Shown: one piece after another, positions 28,776 through 37,818 of the stretch
Layout: each line of letters opens with the position of its first letter
Position numbering within the stretch: position 1 is the stretch's first letter
Assembly: GCA_036245805.1 (NCBI GenBank)
Contig: BTRK01000006.1
Location: 54,367,257-54,431,256, forward strand
From: Pristionchus mayeri
Lineage: Eukaryota; Nematoda; Chromadorea; Rhabditida; Neodiplogasteridae
Length of the DNA: 64,000 nucleotides
Direction: 5' to 3'
Notes under the pieces: generated by a model
Databases searched by the model: none
What the model was told of the DNA's origin: nothing
The model's input: the letters and a program-made list of their open reading frames with translations, nothing else
Program-made: the position numbers and the translations under genes

Positions 28776-31439
28776 GTGGATGCAGAAGCTCTCGGAATTT
28801 TCGAGTGCGTGCGCAAGTGGAAGGGAATGATATATGGAACTCGGATCATCGTGAGAACAGATCACGCTGCTCTCGTGAGCATGTTCAAACGGAACAATGT
28901 CGCCCCGAGGATTCTGAGATGGGCCACGGAGCTCATGGAGTTCAACTTGCAGATTGAATACGTGAAAGGCAAGGAGAACTATGTCGCAGATGCCCTCTCA
29001 CGAAACCCGATACACTCGGAAGGAGAGCCAGTGACAGTGGGTGAAGACATGATCATTAATCGACTCGATGCGATGGAGATCAAGGACGATTCACAAGCTC
29101 CGGATGCCACTACTCAAGCTTACATCAATGCCGTAAAGACTCGTGCAATGGTGGAGAAGTCGAACAAAGAAGAGGTGGAGAAAGAAAGGAGTAAAAAGGC
29201 AGAAGAGTGGAGAAGTGATCAAGAGCAAAACGAATGGGTGGAATTTGTGAAGAAAGGACTCGAAGAAGTGAAACAAGGAAAAAGGGATGAAAGTGGAAAG
29301 GTGGAGATGCCTCATTCGAGCATGGCTCTAATCTGGGCGGATATGGAGGTTTACAATGGAATTCTCTATGTTCTGGGACGAGATCACAAGGGAAAGCTCT
29401 ACGTGCCCGAGAACAGAAGGAGAAAGTTGATCAAGGACATGCACGAAAGTGTACTACTCGGTCATTCTGGAACAAAGAAGCTGCAGCAACTTCTCAAAAA
29501 GGAGTTCATTTGGGGAGCTATGGATAAGGAGGTGCAGGAAGTAGTGGCGAGATGTGAAAAGTGCCGGATAGCTAACCCAAGGAAGAGATTCATCCCTTAC
29601 CTGCAGCCGAGAGTGACCAAGGAGCCATTGGAGATGGTCGCCGTGGATCTGCTTGATCTCGGAAGAAGCAAGGATGGGAACAGATATGTACTCGTGATAA
29701 TCGATCTGTTCAGCAGATTCGCTGGTGCGTATCCCATTCGAGACAAGAAGGCGACTACGGTAGCCCAGGTCTTCCTGAACCGTTGGGTCCTGGAAAATGG
29801 TCGAGTACCCAAAGCACTGCTTAATGACAATGGAGGCGAATTCGTGAATGAACTGATGGAGGAGATCACTCGATTGTGGAAGATCGAGAGAAACTGCACG
29901 CTACCGTACCACTCACGCGCAAATGGAGGAGTTGAAAGACTGAATCGAACACTCACAGAGATCATCATGCGGTTGCCTGCATCACCGGATGAATGGGAAG
30001 ATGCTCTACCATATGCTCTGTACATCTACAACAATTCCCCACACAAATCGACTGGAGAAACACAATCATTCCTCATGAATGGTCGAGACGAGAGGCTGCC
30101 AGGAGGAGAACCTACCAAGGTGATCGAGAAATACGTGGTCGACAATGACGATTACAAGACTGGTATGCAACTTCTCATGAGAAAGACCATCGAGGAGGTG
30201 AACAAGAAATTGAAGGAAGAGAAAATGAAGATGAAGGTGATGTACGACAGGAAATACAAGCACAATAAAGGAGATGAACCAATGATCGGAGATCGAGTCT
30301 ATCTCAAGAAGGAGATAAATGGAGCCGCAAACCCAAAGCTGGAGATAGAATGGGAAGGACTTCACCGGATAATCCATAGAACTGCAACCACTGCTACCGC
30401 TAGGAGATTAGCTGATGGATTTGAGAAAGTAGTTCAGTTGGATAGGATAAGGAAGGTACCGGGAGAGACTGATGAGGAGGAGGAGGAACCTGAAGGATTG
30501 ATTAGGACGGTGGAGGAGTTGGCAGAGAAAATGATGGAAAATAACGAGAATCATCTCAGGTACATCATCGATGTCAAGGATACTCTCCACTGGAAGAAGG
30601 CATGTCACATGTGCTTTCCCAAGAGACTCGGGGACAAATGGAGCAAGTGTCCGGCGGGATGGGAGGACATGGAGATCGGAACTCCATACGACATGGTGCA
30701 AGTAATGGCCCTCATTCGAGAGGAAGGAACTAGCGCCGGATGCCTTATTCGTGATTCTTGGATGGAGAACCCAAAGATGGAGAATGTGACCGAGGATGAC
30801 CTGATCGCTGGTCTCACGCGAGGATTCTGTGATCACGCTGGAGCGATGCTCAAACGCAAAGCAGGAGACATGAAGTCGTTCACACTTCCGGATGATATTC
30901 CACATAGACTGGAGAAGGCATATCGGACTGTGCTTCGTGAGAATACTGATGCTATAGCTCCGGATGCTCATATCATCATTTTCAAAGAATTGGAGAAGCA
31001 CATCAGTGCGACACCACTCGGAGATGAGAAGTGCTGGAGATGGCATTTCATCGGTCACGAGGAGATGCTCAATGCAGTGATGAAGGGAGTGCAGGACAGA
31101 GCACACAACTTCGTGGTCATGTTGGATCATGCACTCGGAGAGGAGGCGACCAAGGCCCTCGTGCTCAGCATCAATCAAGTCGTCACCGAGGGTTTCCACA
31201 AGGCCATCTTCATCAAGGGCATTTGGGAGAGAGAGAGGTCATACCGTGAGCCCTGTTCGATCGAGTCACTTCTCATGGATCGCCTCCAGAGCGCCTCCAG
31301 AGCTTCCAACAATGATCAGAAGGAAAAGGAAGGAGGACAGAAGAGGAAGAGAGGAGGAGGCCGGTCCAGAGACGAGGGCGCCTCTCATTGGAAGGAGCGG
31401 GGAGATGTAAGGGAATCGAGCAAGAAAGCAAGAAAATAA
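28776..31439 (+). CDS. pol: RNase H end, integrase and a novel C-terminal extension
   Basis: This is an 887-codon open frame. It starts inside RNase H (VRTDHAALVSMF, YVADALSR). The integrase has a zinc-binding H...H...C-x2-C region (LLGHSGTKKL, CEKCRIANP) and a D,D35E core: AVDLLDLG, LLNDNGGEF and GGVERLNRTL, with exactly 35 residues between the last D and E. Past about residue 560 comes an acidic hinge (DEEEEEPEG), then about 300 residues I do not recognise, with a Cys cluster (CHMCFPKRLGDKWSKC), a hydrophobic HNFVVMLDHALGEEATKAL stretch, and a basic K/R-rich tail like a nuclear signal. The ORF overlaps the 3' LTR by 34 bases. The polypurine tract GGAAGGAGCGGGGAGA lies just before that LTR. 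Confidence 0.85.
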   Translation: MDAEALGIFECVRKWKGMIYGTRIIVRTDHAALVSMFKRNNVAPRILRWATELMEFNLQIEYVKGKENYVADALSRNPIHSEGEPVTVGEDMIINRLDAMEIKDDSQAPDATTQAYINAVKTRAMVEKSNKEEVEKERSKKAEEWRSDQEQNEWVEFVKKGLEEVKQGKRDESGKVEMPHSSMALIWADMEVYNGILYVLGRDHKGKLYVPENRRRKLIKDMHESVLLGHSGTKKLQQLLKKEFIWGAMDKEVQEVVARCEKCRIANPRKRFIPYLQPRVTKEPLEMVAVDLLDLGRSKDGNRYVLVIIDLFSRFAGAYPIRDKKATTVAQVFLNRWVLENGRVPKALLNDNGGEFVNELMEEITRLWKIERNCTLPYHSRANGGVERLNRTLTEIIMRLPASPDEWEDALPYALYIYNNSPHKSTGETQSFLMNGRDERLPGGEPTKVIEKYVVDNDDYKTGMQLLMRKTIEEVNKKLKEEKMKMKVMYDRKYKHNKGDEPMIGDRVYLKKEINGAANPKLEIEWEGLHRIIHRTATTATARRLADGFEKVVQLDRIRKVPGETDEEEEEPEGLIRTVEELAEKMMENNENHLRYIIDVKDTLHWKKACHMCFPKRLGDKWSKCPAGWEDMEIGTPYDMVQVMALIREEGTSAGCLIRDSWMENPKMENVTEDDLIAGLTRGFCDHAGAMLKRKAGDMKSFTLPDDIPHRLEKAYRTVLRENTDAIAPDAHIIIFKELEKHISATPLGDEKCWRWHFIGHEEMLNAVMKGVQDRAHNFVVMLDHALGEEATKALVLSINQVVTEGFHKAIFIKGIWERERSYREPCSIESLLMDRLQSASRASNNDQKEKEGGQKRKRGGGRSRDEGASHWKERGDVRESSKKARK

Positions 31440-31811
31440 GGAATAATAATGGAAAAGACGAATTTATTAATGTGACACACCGAACTCAGGCCTACAGTAA
31501 TAGTCACTTAGTGATTCGCCCCAGTTACCGTAATCATTCTTTTCGCGTAATTTCTCTCCTATTTTCGTCCCATTTTCGAATATTTATTGTTTCTGTGCAG
31601 TTTAACTTCATTCTTTTTATATTTATTTATTATGTATCGCTTCATTTGGTTTAATTACCCAAGTTTGAGGCTCCGGATAAAGCTTTGTCATCGATATTCG
31701 GTCGGTAGCAAGTACAAGGCAATCTCGGGAACTCGAACTCCGGATATCATCGACCTAGTTCTGCTCGGAAGGTGTCGGCACCACTGTTTGCACTTGACGG
31801 CGGGACTTATA
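31406..31811 (+). repeat. 3' LTR
   Basis: TGTAAGGGAATC to GGGACTTATA, 406 bp, about 98% identical to the 5' LTR by eye and preceded by a polypurine tract. GTCG target duplication follows at 31812-31815. Confidence 0.93.
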
Positions 31812-31815
31812 GTCG

Positions 31816-32444
31816 AATAAGGTGCTGGCGCCGAAAATACGGATACGGCTGCGGAACTTTCGCTATGTGCACTTTCCCGGATAGTTTGAACTTTATTTTC
31901 ACTGACAATTAGGATGAACAAAAAACCTTTCTTGGCCGCGCACTCAGAAGAGAGCGGTGAAAGTAGTAATTGACTGTGAAAAATAAAGTTCACACGATCT
32001 TGAAAAGTTTACATGGCGAAAGTTCCGCAGCCGTGTCGGTATTTTTGGCGCCAGCGCCTTATTCGACAACTCTTGTTCAGATGTATGCACTCTTAAAATT
32101 TTAGCTGCTCCTTTCTATTCGTTTTCGAGAAAATTTGAATGCAGCATGGTTCAAATCAACATTCTCAGGATCTGATTTAGATAGATCGATAGAGCTCGAA
32201 ATATGAGCCGGTGTCATGCAGAGGTCAATTTTGCGATCTGTAACTATAATCGAGATGTTAGCTTTCAAAAAAATGAAGTGCCAAGATCCGGCCCGGTGCT
32301 ATGAAGTCCAAAATAAAATCTGGACAATTAGACTTTGGGGGAGTGTCAGGCATCCCTTAGGATGCCCAAATCCGGCTGCAAACCATTTCACGATTTTCCC
32401 TCCATTCCCTGTCCCAGCCCGATTTTCTCGTGAATGGCGTGATA
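31816..32444. repeat. Family C palindrome, copy 3: centre and right arm
   Basis: The inner dyad carries GGCGCTGGCGCC-type words on both sides of about 31930, and TTGAACTTTATTTTCACTG pairs with its inverse. The right arm ends CTCGTGAATGGCGTGATAA. Removal of the gypsy element makes this continuous with 23459-23794. Confidence 0.8.
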
Positions 32445-32831
32445 ATTCCCTCCAGAGTGGAACTGGCAAGCAGTAAAACATATCGACGCCAAATTACAAG
32501 AAGAATGCGCCTGTGAAAACCGCGGGTCCAAAAACGTATTAATATTTTTGCTAATCGATTTAAATTATTGATTTTTTCCACATATTGCTAACCAGAAAAT
32601 GTTTAAGAGACCCGCTCTGTAAGACTCGACCATATCAGTCACCCCACGGACACGTCCTCTAGCAATGAGAATCCAAAGCTCATGCTTGGCGGTTAGGAGG
32701 GTATTTGGCCCGAATTGCACAAACTGGCCCATATTTTGTGCCACGACCTGAGAACCGTGAGAAAATCAAGGTGAAGTTCCAAAAAGTGGAAAAATGCAAT
32801 GCCCAGTGGTTTGAGTAATCATTCACTTCAG
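32445..32831. other. Intergenic; short core word shared with other repeats
   Basis: CACCCCACGGACACG near 32640 resembles the CGTGTCCGCGGGGTGG word at about 807 and the CGTGTCCGG word of the 56-59 kb palindrome. Nothing else is recognised. Confidence 0.3.
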
Positions 32832-32949
32832 ACCACACACCTGCGCGGGCGAGGTGCCCGAAATCGAAGTGCTGAAAGGATTCGCTGACCGAGGAGAGAG
32901 CTCGGTACTTTTCCAACTATACGCTCGAAATTCACTGAAGATTTCAGGA
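32832..32949 (+). CDS. Candidate internal exon, unknown protein
   Basis: The exon lies between the acceptor TTCACTTCAG and the strong donor GTACGTAG. One frame is open for 39 codons and reads like protein (CAGEVPEIEVLKGF, SSVLFQLYARNSLKISG). The phase does not match the best frame of the next candidate exon, so a missing exon or decay must be assumed. No family is recognised. Confidence 0.3.
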
Positions 32950-33087
32950 GTACGTAGTGAAGGGCGTGTGCGGAAAGGAGGCAGATGATCGACGACACAT
33001 GCAGTGAGTTAAACAATTTATACACAGATATTCAAGATGTAAAGGGGAAAGCTAGTCATACTAGGTTGAGTGATCACGGAATTACAG

Positions 33088-33193
33088 GATCACCCGCGTC
33101 TCCAACAACCACCGCTTCGCGGTGCGCTCCTTATACACCTCGATGCACGGTCTGTTCAAGAAGTGGTTCCTCTACCACTCGTATCACGGCGAG
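33088..33193 (+). CDS. Candidate exon with strong coding bias, cut by a hairpin element
   Basis: After the acceptor GAATTACAG, one frame (from 33089) reads ITRVSNNHRFAVRSLYTSMH followed by a KKWFLYHSY segment. About 30 of 35 codons end in G or C, in sharp contrast to the AT-rich surroundings, so this was very probably coding. It runs straight into the family D hairpin, whose sequence replaces any donor. I do not recognise the protein; it is likely a gene remnant. Confidence 0.4.
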
Positions 33194-33300
33194 AGTTCGA
33201 GAAATGAAACCACGGTCTCTTCATTCTACACACTCTCTCGCCATTCGACCGGTCGAGAGAGTGTGCAAAATGAAGAGACGGTGACCCGAATTGCGAACTC
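33193..33300. repeat. Family D hairpin element, copy 1 (108 bp)
   Basis: The ends GAGTTCGAGAAATG and GCGAACTC are inverted, and almost the whole unit is a dyad (CACGGTCTCTTCATTCTACA and ACACTCTCTCG with their complements) centred on GACCGGTC. Right flank is TA. Related copies lie at 55133-55190 (half), 55517-55623 and 62244-62348. Confidence 0.85.
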
Positions 33301-34609
33301 TAGTGCTCAGTGCACTGTTATGCTGTGAGCTTCTCAGTGATAACGCAAGCATCGAAGCCCCGATGGCAATATTGTCACAGCTCTCATACAATGACTTTTC
33401 GCACTGTGTATTCTAGACAATCGTAATGCACCAAGATCTTTACCCTGAAGTATCTGCTTATTCCATAAAGATATACCTGATGGTCCCTCATCCCATGCTA
33501 CTCAGCAACCCGTGATGGTGATTCAATCGATTCATGGTATGTTATCGTGATTACCTACGTCGACGACATAACGATTATCCTGAAAATTTTGCATTGCTTC
33601 TCGATGGAATTGGTCGTTGGTCTTAAAAAAACTGACATGAAAGCGTCCTTACTAAACGTTTTCAAGAATACAGTCTGGAAAACTTCTTCTTAAATCATCA
33701 TTTACAGTCTACTTATGCTGATCATCGTTTTCGGGGATAAATGAATTGTAATAATTGCCATTTGCTGCGGTGGCGGAAATTCCATTCTAAAGAATGCAAA
33801 ATTCCATTCTGAAGACATTTGTTTTAGTGTGGCACATTCTACGAGAATTGAGCCTAATCTCCTGCATCCGAACATTCTTAAAAGGAACCCGAACTCTAGA
33901 TCTCGATTTCTTGGAAATTTGTCGTTTTCGAAAAAACTCCGATAATTACAAGGAATTCGTGCAGAAACACACTCCTTGATTTGCTTACTCCCTCACTAGC
34001 TTAATCTCAATTGCATATCACACAAAAAATAGATTTTTATTACTAATTCTGACAGACTAAACAGTCGAAAGACTTATAGATTAGGTAACGGTTTAGAGAA
34101 AGTAAAATGAGGGAGCACTCCGTTGATGTGAAATACAAATAGAAGAGCGTTCATTTCCGCCTAGGCTACATTTCTACTTCACATATGTTGCTTGCTTTGT
34201 CGTTATCATGCCATTCTTGCAGCTATTTTTCTGCATATTCATTTTGAATGGATTAAATCAAATATTTTTGTATTTTCTAAGGGATCACTGACCACTGACT
34301 AAACATCAATGACACGCGCGTTTCGTGAGGCATTAGTGGTCGTTGGTCAGCACGCAAGTCACTACTCGCTTTTCAACAATGGATCTATTGTCATCGACCT
34401 ACCGCAGTGATGCTCAGGTTGGTGAAAGAGAGCATCCACGAGAGAAGCTCATTTCGTTGCGCCCGTCTCCCGTTATCCGTTATAGACCGGTCACATCAAT
34501 CATTATAACATCCTTCATTAATTCTTTCTGTGCTTGCGCTCTATGAAATTTCACCTCCTAATTTGTTCAAATTTAAATAACTGAGTTTATTATCACTCAA
34601 CAATCTTCT
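33301..34609. other. Intergenic; weak first-exon candidate only
   Basis: ATGGATCTATTGTCATCG at 34379 begins a short open frame (MDLLSSTYRSDAQ) followed by GTTGGTGA, a weak donor. It has no supporting context. The segment around 33450-33540 shows weak direct similarity to about 47815-47900. Nothing else is seen. Confidence 0.25.
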
Positions 34610-34830
34610 TATGTGGCGTTAAAAATCGCGAGTTCGATCTTTGATTTGAATTCCCGCATTTCAATATCTTCGTTCCCTGAAAAGACTTTTAACTTGGTTT
34701 ATAAGGTTCACAGGGTCGTAACATCTTATAAACCAAGTTTCAAGTCACTAGCTATTCAGGGAACGGAGGTATAATTGCGGGAATTCAAATCAAAGATCGA
34801 ACTCCCGTTTTTTTTTAACATCGCATTACA
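34610..34830. repeat. Small palindromic element (about 220 bp)
   Basis: GAGTTCGATCTTTGATTTG from 34630 is matched by its complement ending at 34804. A second pair, CTTGGTTTATAAG and its complement, lies nearer the centre. It stands alone, without ORFs or a visible duplication. Confidence 0.7.
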
Positions 34831-34971
34831 AACACTATTTCAGACGGCTCCATTCTCACGCTAAGGCACGAGTTATCGTGATAAAAAAAACTCTTCTCTA
34901 GTCGGTATCATATTCGTTTACATGAGACCAAGAGGCTCCATTTCCAGGCATCAACAAGATAAAATTTAGTC

Positions 34972-35565
34972 AGATAACACAGGTATCACCAGCCAGTGAA
35001 GGAAGCCCGGAACAATTTTTTTCAATCTTGTACAATAACAACCAAAATATAGCTGGTAGGGACATGAAAATTCGATTGAACTAGTAAATTAGTACCAGAG
35101 CCGGCAAATAGGTATTTTCCGGTTTTGTTAACGGCTATAATGTATCACAGCTCCCCGATAAGCTACAGGGATGGCCGGGGCTTAAAATGACCGCAAAAAT
35201 AAGACGAACAACTTTACTGTTGAAGTCAAAACCATACGATGCAAAATAAAAAAGTTGTCATTAAAAAACTGCTTTTTGAAGCGTAAAAAAAATCATTTCA
35301 CTTTTTGAACACTCGCTAAAGCAGAATTTTACGACGGAATATTGAAGAGCTAGTTGCCACATGTCTTATAAAAATATAAGAGCGAGCTTTGCTCGAGCAT
35401 CTAGGTTCCATTTTTTCGCATGAAAATCGAAAAATTCAAAAAATGTCAAAAAATTGTTTTTATCAAAAATTTTTAATTTGCTTGCAAATGACATATTATA
35501 ATGCAATTAAGCAAAGTACAACGCAGAGAACAGTTTCAGTTCGTTTTAAGCCGATCTGGCAGTTT
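34972..35565. repeat. Family A copy 3: left arm
   Basis: It is inverted relative to 37745-37816 plus 39084-39625. Shared words are CCGGTTTTGTTAACGGCTAT, AATGACAACTTTTTTATTTTG and GCGAGCTTTGCT. The arm ends at about 35565, where zinc-finger gene sequence starts. Confidence 0.8.
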
Positions 35566-36277
35566 TTAAACGCAATTAAATTTTTTCGGAAGAGAATCGC
35601 TGCAGCAATCAAGAATCCCTTCTCCGATTATGATGAGCCGACCTTCTGGAACCTTCCTCGTGAAAAGAATCCCCTCGAGCAAGAGGTCAATGATAAGGAT
35701 GATGACATCGTCCGTCCAAACAACCCAGAACCAATGAGCCCTGCTGGGCAGAAGTCTCTCTTCCACTGCTCGGAGTGCGGAGCATCGTTTATAAGACACT
35801 CGAATCTGATCAGTAACATTGCTTCTGGGAAGCACAAGATTCGCCCAGTCAGGATCAAGCTTCTCGATCGTGTGCTCGAAATTTTTTTCGCGTGCTGTCG
35901 AAAAAGTACTTGCTCACTTCCCATTCTCTCCTATTTCTGAAATAGTTGAGGCCTTCAAGAGATCATCGGAACCGGAGTTGAAGACAGGATGGACGAATGG
36001 ATTCGAAAGGAAGACTATGCGATATCCAGAAGTAACCAAGTTGTTCGTGAAGAATCGATTTGAAGAATACGCAAGAAGATGAGCGAAGCTGCGAGCGGAA
36101 GAAGCTGAGAAACTGATGAGAGCAGACCGGCATATTCTTCCTTCTGAGTGGATGACGAAGACGCAGTTGAAGAACTACATCAACACTCTCAAGAATCAGA
36201 TGATGAAGCTGAGAGTGTGGAGAAGATCATTAGATGATGATGAGGAGGAGAATGACGATGATCACCATGTGGAAGAA

Positions 36278-37519
36278 TTGGGGTGTCCGGAAAGTTCGTA
36301 TAATTTTTTGTTTTTATTTTTTATTCATTGCTTTACAATTCTCAGTGACCAATGTATGCCCCCTTCTTTCTCACTACCTCCCCCCAGCGATTGGGCAGGG
36401 TCTCGATTCCTCTCTTCCAGAATGCGGGTTTCTTCGAGACCGCCCAGTTCACGAAAGCCCTCACAACTTCATCTCGATTCTTGAACTTCTTTCCTTTGCA
36501 GAAGTCAGAGAGAGAGCGGAAGCAGTGGTAGTCGCATGGGGAGAGATCCGGGGAATACGGTGGATGGGGAATCCTCTCGATCTTCAGCTCGTCCATTTTC
36601 TTCTGGGTCATCTTCGCTCGATGTGGGCGAGCATTGTCCATCAGAAGAAGAATTTTGCCCTGGTTCAGGAGTCTGGGAGGGACTCTGATCGCGATATCTT
36701 CCAGTTGTTCAGAGAAGAGGTCGGCATTGATGCTGGTGCCAGGGGCGAGGATCTCCCAGTAGATGGGACCGAGCACTGAGAAGAAGAAGCAGAGGAGTTC
36801 CTTCTTTCCGTGCTCTTCCTTCTTCGGGACGGGCGTGGGCTTCTCATCTGCATCCACCCATTGCAGTCTCCTCACAGGGTTATCGTACGTGATCCACTTC
36901 TCATCTGCAGCGATGATGGAATTGACCCATCGAAGATTGGATCTACGATGGAGTAATTCCCGACAGACTTGAACACGATTTTTCAGCTGTTCGGGGGAGA
37001 GGTCATGGGGAATCACTTGTGGGAGTTTCGGCTTCTTCCCAGATCGATGGAGGATATCGGACACCGTTGATCTGGGAGTACCAGTATCCTTCTTCAACTC
37101 ACGCACACTGGCCATGGGCTTGCGCTTCAGTGTGCGGAGAACGAGAGGCTGATCGAGGGAGGGAGGGCGTTCAGAGCGGGGTTGATCATTGAGACCAAAC
37201 TCCCCTTTCTTGAAGCGGGAGAACCACTTATAGCAGAAGGGTATGGAGGGGGCGTCAGCTCCTTCCGACTGGGCCAGGGCAGAGTGGGCCTCCTTCACGG
37301 ATCGGCCAAGACGGTAGTAATGAAGTAAAACTGCTCGGAGGTAGAGATGGGAGTCCATCACAAGAATCAATGTAGCAACTAGGAGACTGATTAAATCCTC
37401 TCACTACTCAACGTCAGAATGATGCAATACATTGTTGACAAACAGATTGAGCAATCACTGCATTTGATCGCGAACTGACTTTTTTCCGAAGCATTATACG
37501 AACTTTCCGAATACCCCAA
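36278..37519 (-). mobile_element. Mariner transposon, complete (1.24 kb)
   Basis: The inverted ends are TTGGGGTGTCCGGAAAGTTC and TTGGGGTATTCGGAAAGTTC, differing at few positions over about 26 bp. TA follows on the right (37520-37521); the left has AA where TA is expected. It interrupts the zinc-finger pseudogene, and removing it with one TA restores that reading frame. It contains one intact transposase on the minus strand. Confidence 0.92.
36342..37370 (-). CDS. Mariner transposase, intact, D,D34D
   Basis: This cut-and-paste transposase has 342 residues, full family length. The N-terminal helix-turn-helix region (YKWFSRFKKGEFGLND, PRSERP) binds the inverted ends. QVIPHDLSPEQ stands in place of the classic WVPHEL linker. 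The catalytic triad is visible: AADEKWITY, LLLMDNARPH and YSPDLSPCDYHCF, with exactly 34 residues between the second and third aspartates, the mariner hallmark. There is no internal stop. Translation may begin at the second methionine (37358), MDSHLYLR, closer to other mariners. The element could be active or recently active, since both ends are present. Confidence 0.93.
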   Translation of the reverse strand: MILVMDSHLYLRAVLLHYYRLGRSVKEAHSALAQSEGADAPSIPFCYKWFSRFKKGEFGLNDQPRSERPPSLDQPLVLRTLKRKPMASVRELKKDTGTPRSTVSDILHRSGKKPKLPQVIPHDLSPEQLKNRVQVCRELLHRRSNLRWVNSIIAADEKWITYDNPVRRLQWVDADEKPTPVPKKEEHGKKELLCFFFSVLGPIYWEILAPGTSINADLFSEQLEDIAIRVPPRLLNQGKILLLMDNARPHRAKMTQKKMDELKIERIPHPPYSPDLSPCDYHCFRSLSDFCKGKKFKNRDEVVRAFVNWAVSKKPAFWKRGIETLPNRWGEVVRKKGAYIGH

Positions 37520-37744
37520 TAGAAGTGCATCCACAGGAAGAGGATCTCAGATACACCGAGGAGGACATCTACAATGCTCTCGATGAGAAGACTCTCATGA
37601 AATTCTTTACGCATGTGAAGGCCCCATCCGTACTCCGATTCCTGATGATGCTACTGAATTTAATTGAACGTGTGTAATCACAATAAAATATCTTAATAAA
37701 TCTTGAAAAATATCAAATATGAAACGAATATTCGAAATTATACA

Positions 37745-37816
37745 CGGAAACATTGCTATATCAGCTTTAAACGAACTGAAACTGTTCTATGCGTTGTACT
37801 TTGCTTAATTGCATTA
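37745..37816. repeat. Family A copy 3: inner right arm
   Basis: Complement of about 35495-35560 (CAGTTTCAGTTCGTTT, GCATTGCTTAATTG-type words). It is cut by the mariner-type MITE at the TA at 37817. Confidence 0.75.
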
Positions 37817-37818
37817 TA

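Larger units (their letters stand above)
23795..31811 (+). mobile_element. Ty3/gypsy LTR retrotransposon (8.0 kb), recent, with broken RT region
   Basis: It has two direct LTRs (417 and 406 bp), a 4-bp duplication, and the gag, protease, RT, RNase H, integrase order that defines Ty3/gypsy. The LTRs differ by about 7 substitutions and 2 small indels, so it is young. Gag-protease and integrase frames are intact, but the RT/RNase H segment has frameshifts and one stop. It sits inside a family C palindrome. Unusual features are a tandem-repeat leader, a CCGGAT word repeated throughout one strand, and a long C-terminal extension after the integrase. Confidence 0.93.
35570..37677 (+). pseudogene. 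Broken C2H2 zinc-finger gene captured between family A arms
   Basis: The open segment to 35900 contains EEFHC-like text resolving to FHCSECGASFIRHSNL, a C2H2 finger whose first histidine position is N, then GKHKIRPVRIKLLDRVLEIF. A T7 run at about 35887 shifts the frame; the next frame carries VEKVLAHFPFSPISEIVEAF and EPELKTGWTNGFERKTMRYP, has an in-frame TGA at 36080-36082, and continues to an acidic stretch (DDDEEENDDDHHVEE). There a mariner (36278-37519) interrupts it. Beyond the mariner the same frame resumes with VHPQEEDLRYTEEDIYNALD and ends ...LIERV at 37677, followed by AATAAA. A probable DNA-binding regulator by its finger, now inactive; the 5' end is missing. Confidence 0.75.

Noticed and set aside
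30408..31199. 263-residue minus-strand ORF
   Set aside because: It is antisense to the gypsy C-terminal extension, which has intact sense coding and fits the element's organisation.
35628..35924. Minus-strand ORF over the zinc-finger region
   Set aside because: The plus strand shows the C2H2 motif and continuing homologous frames.
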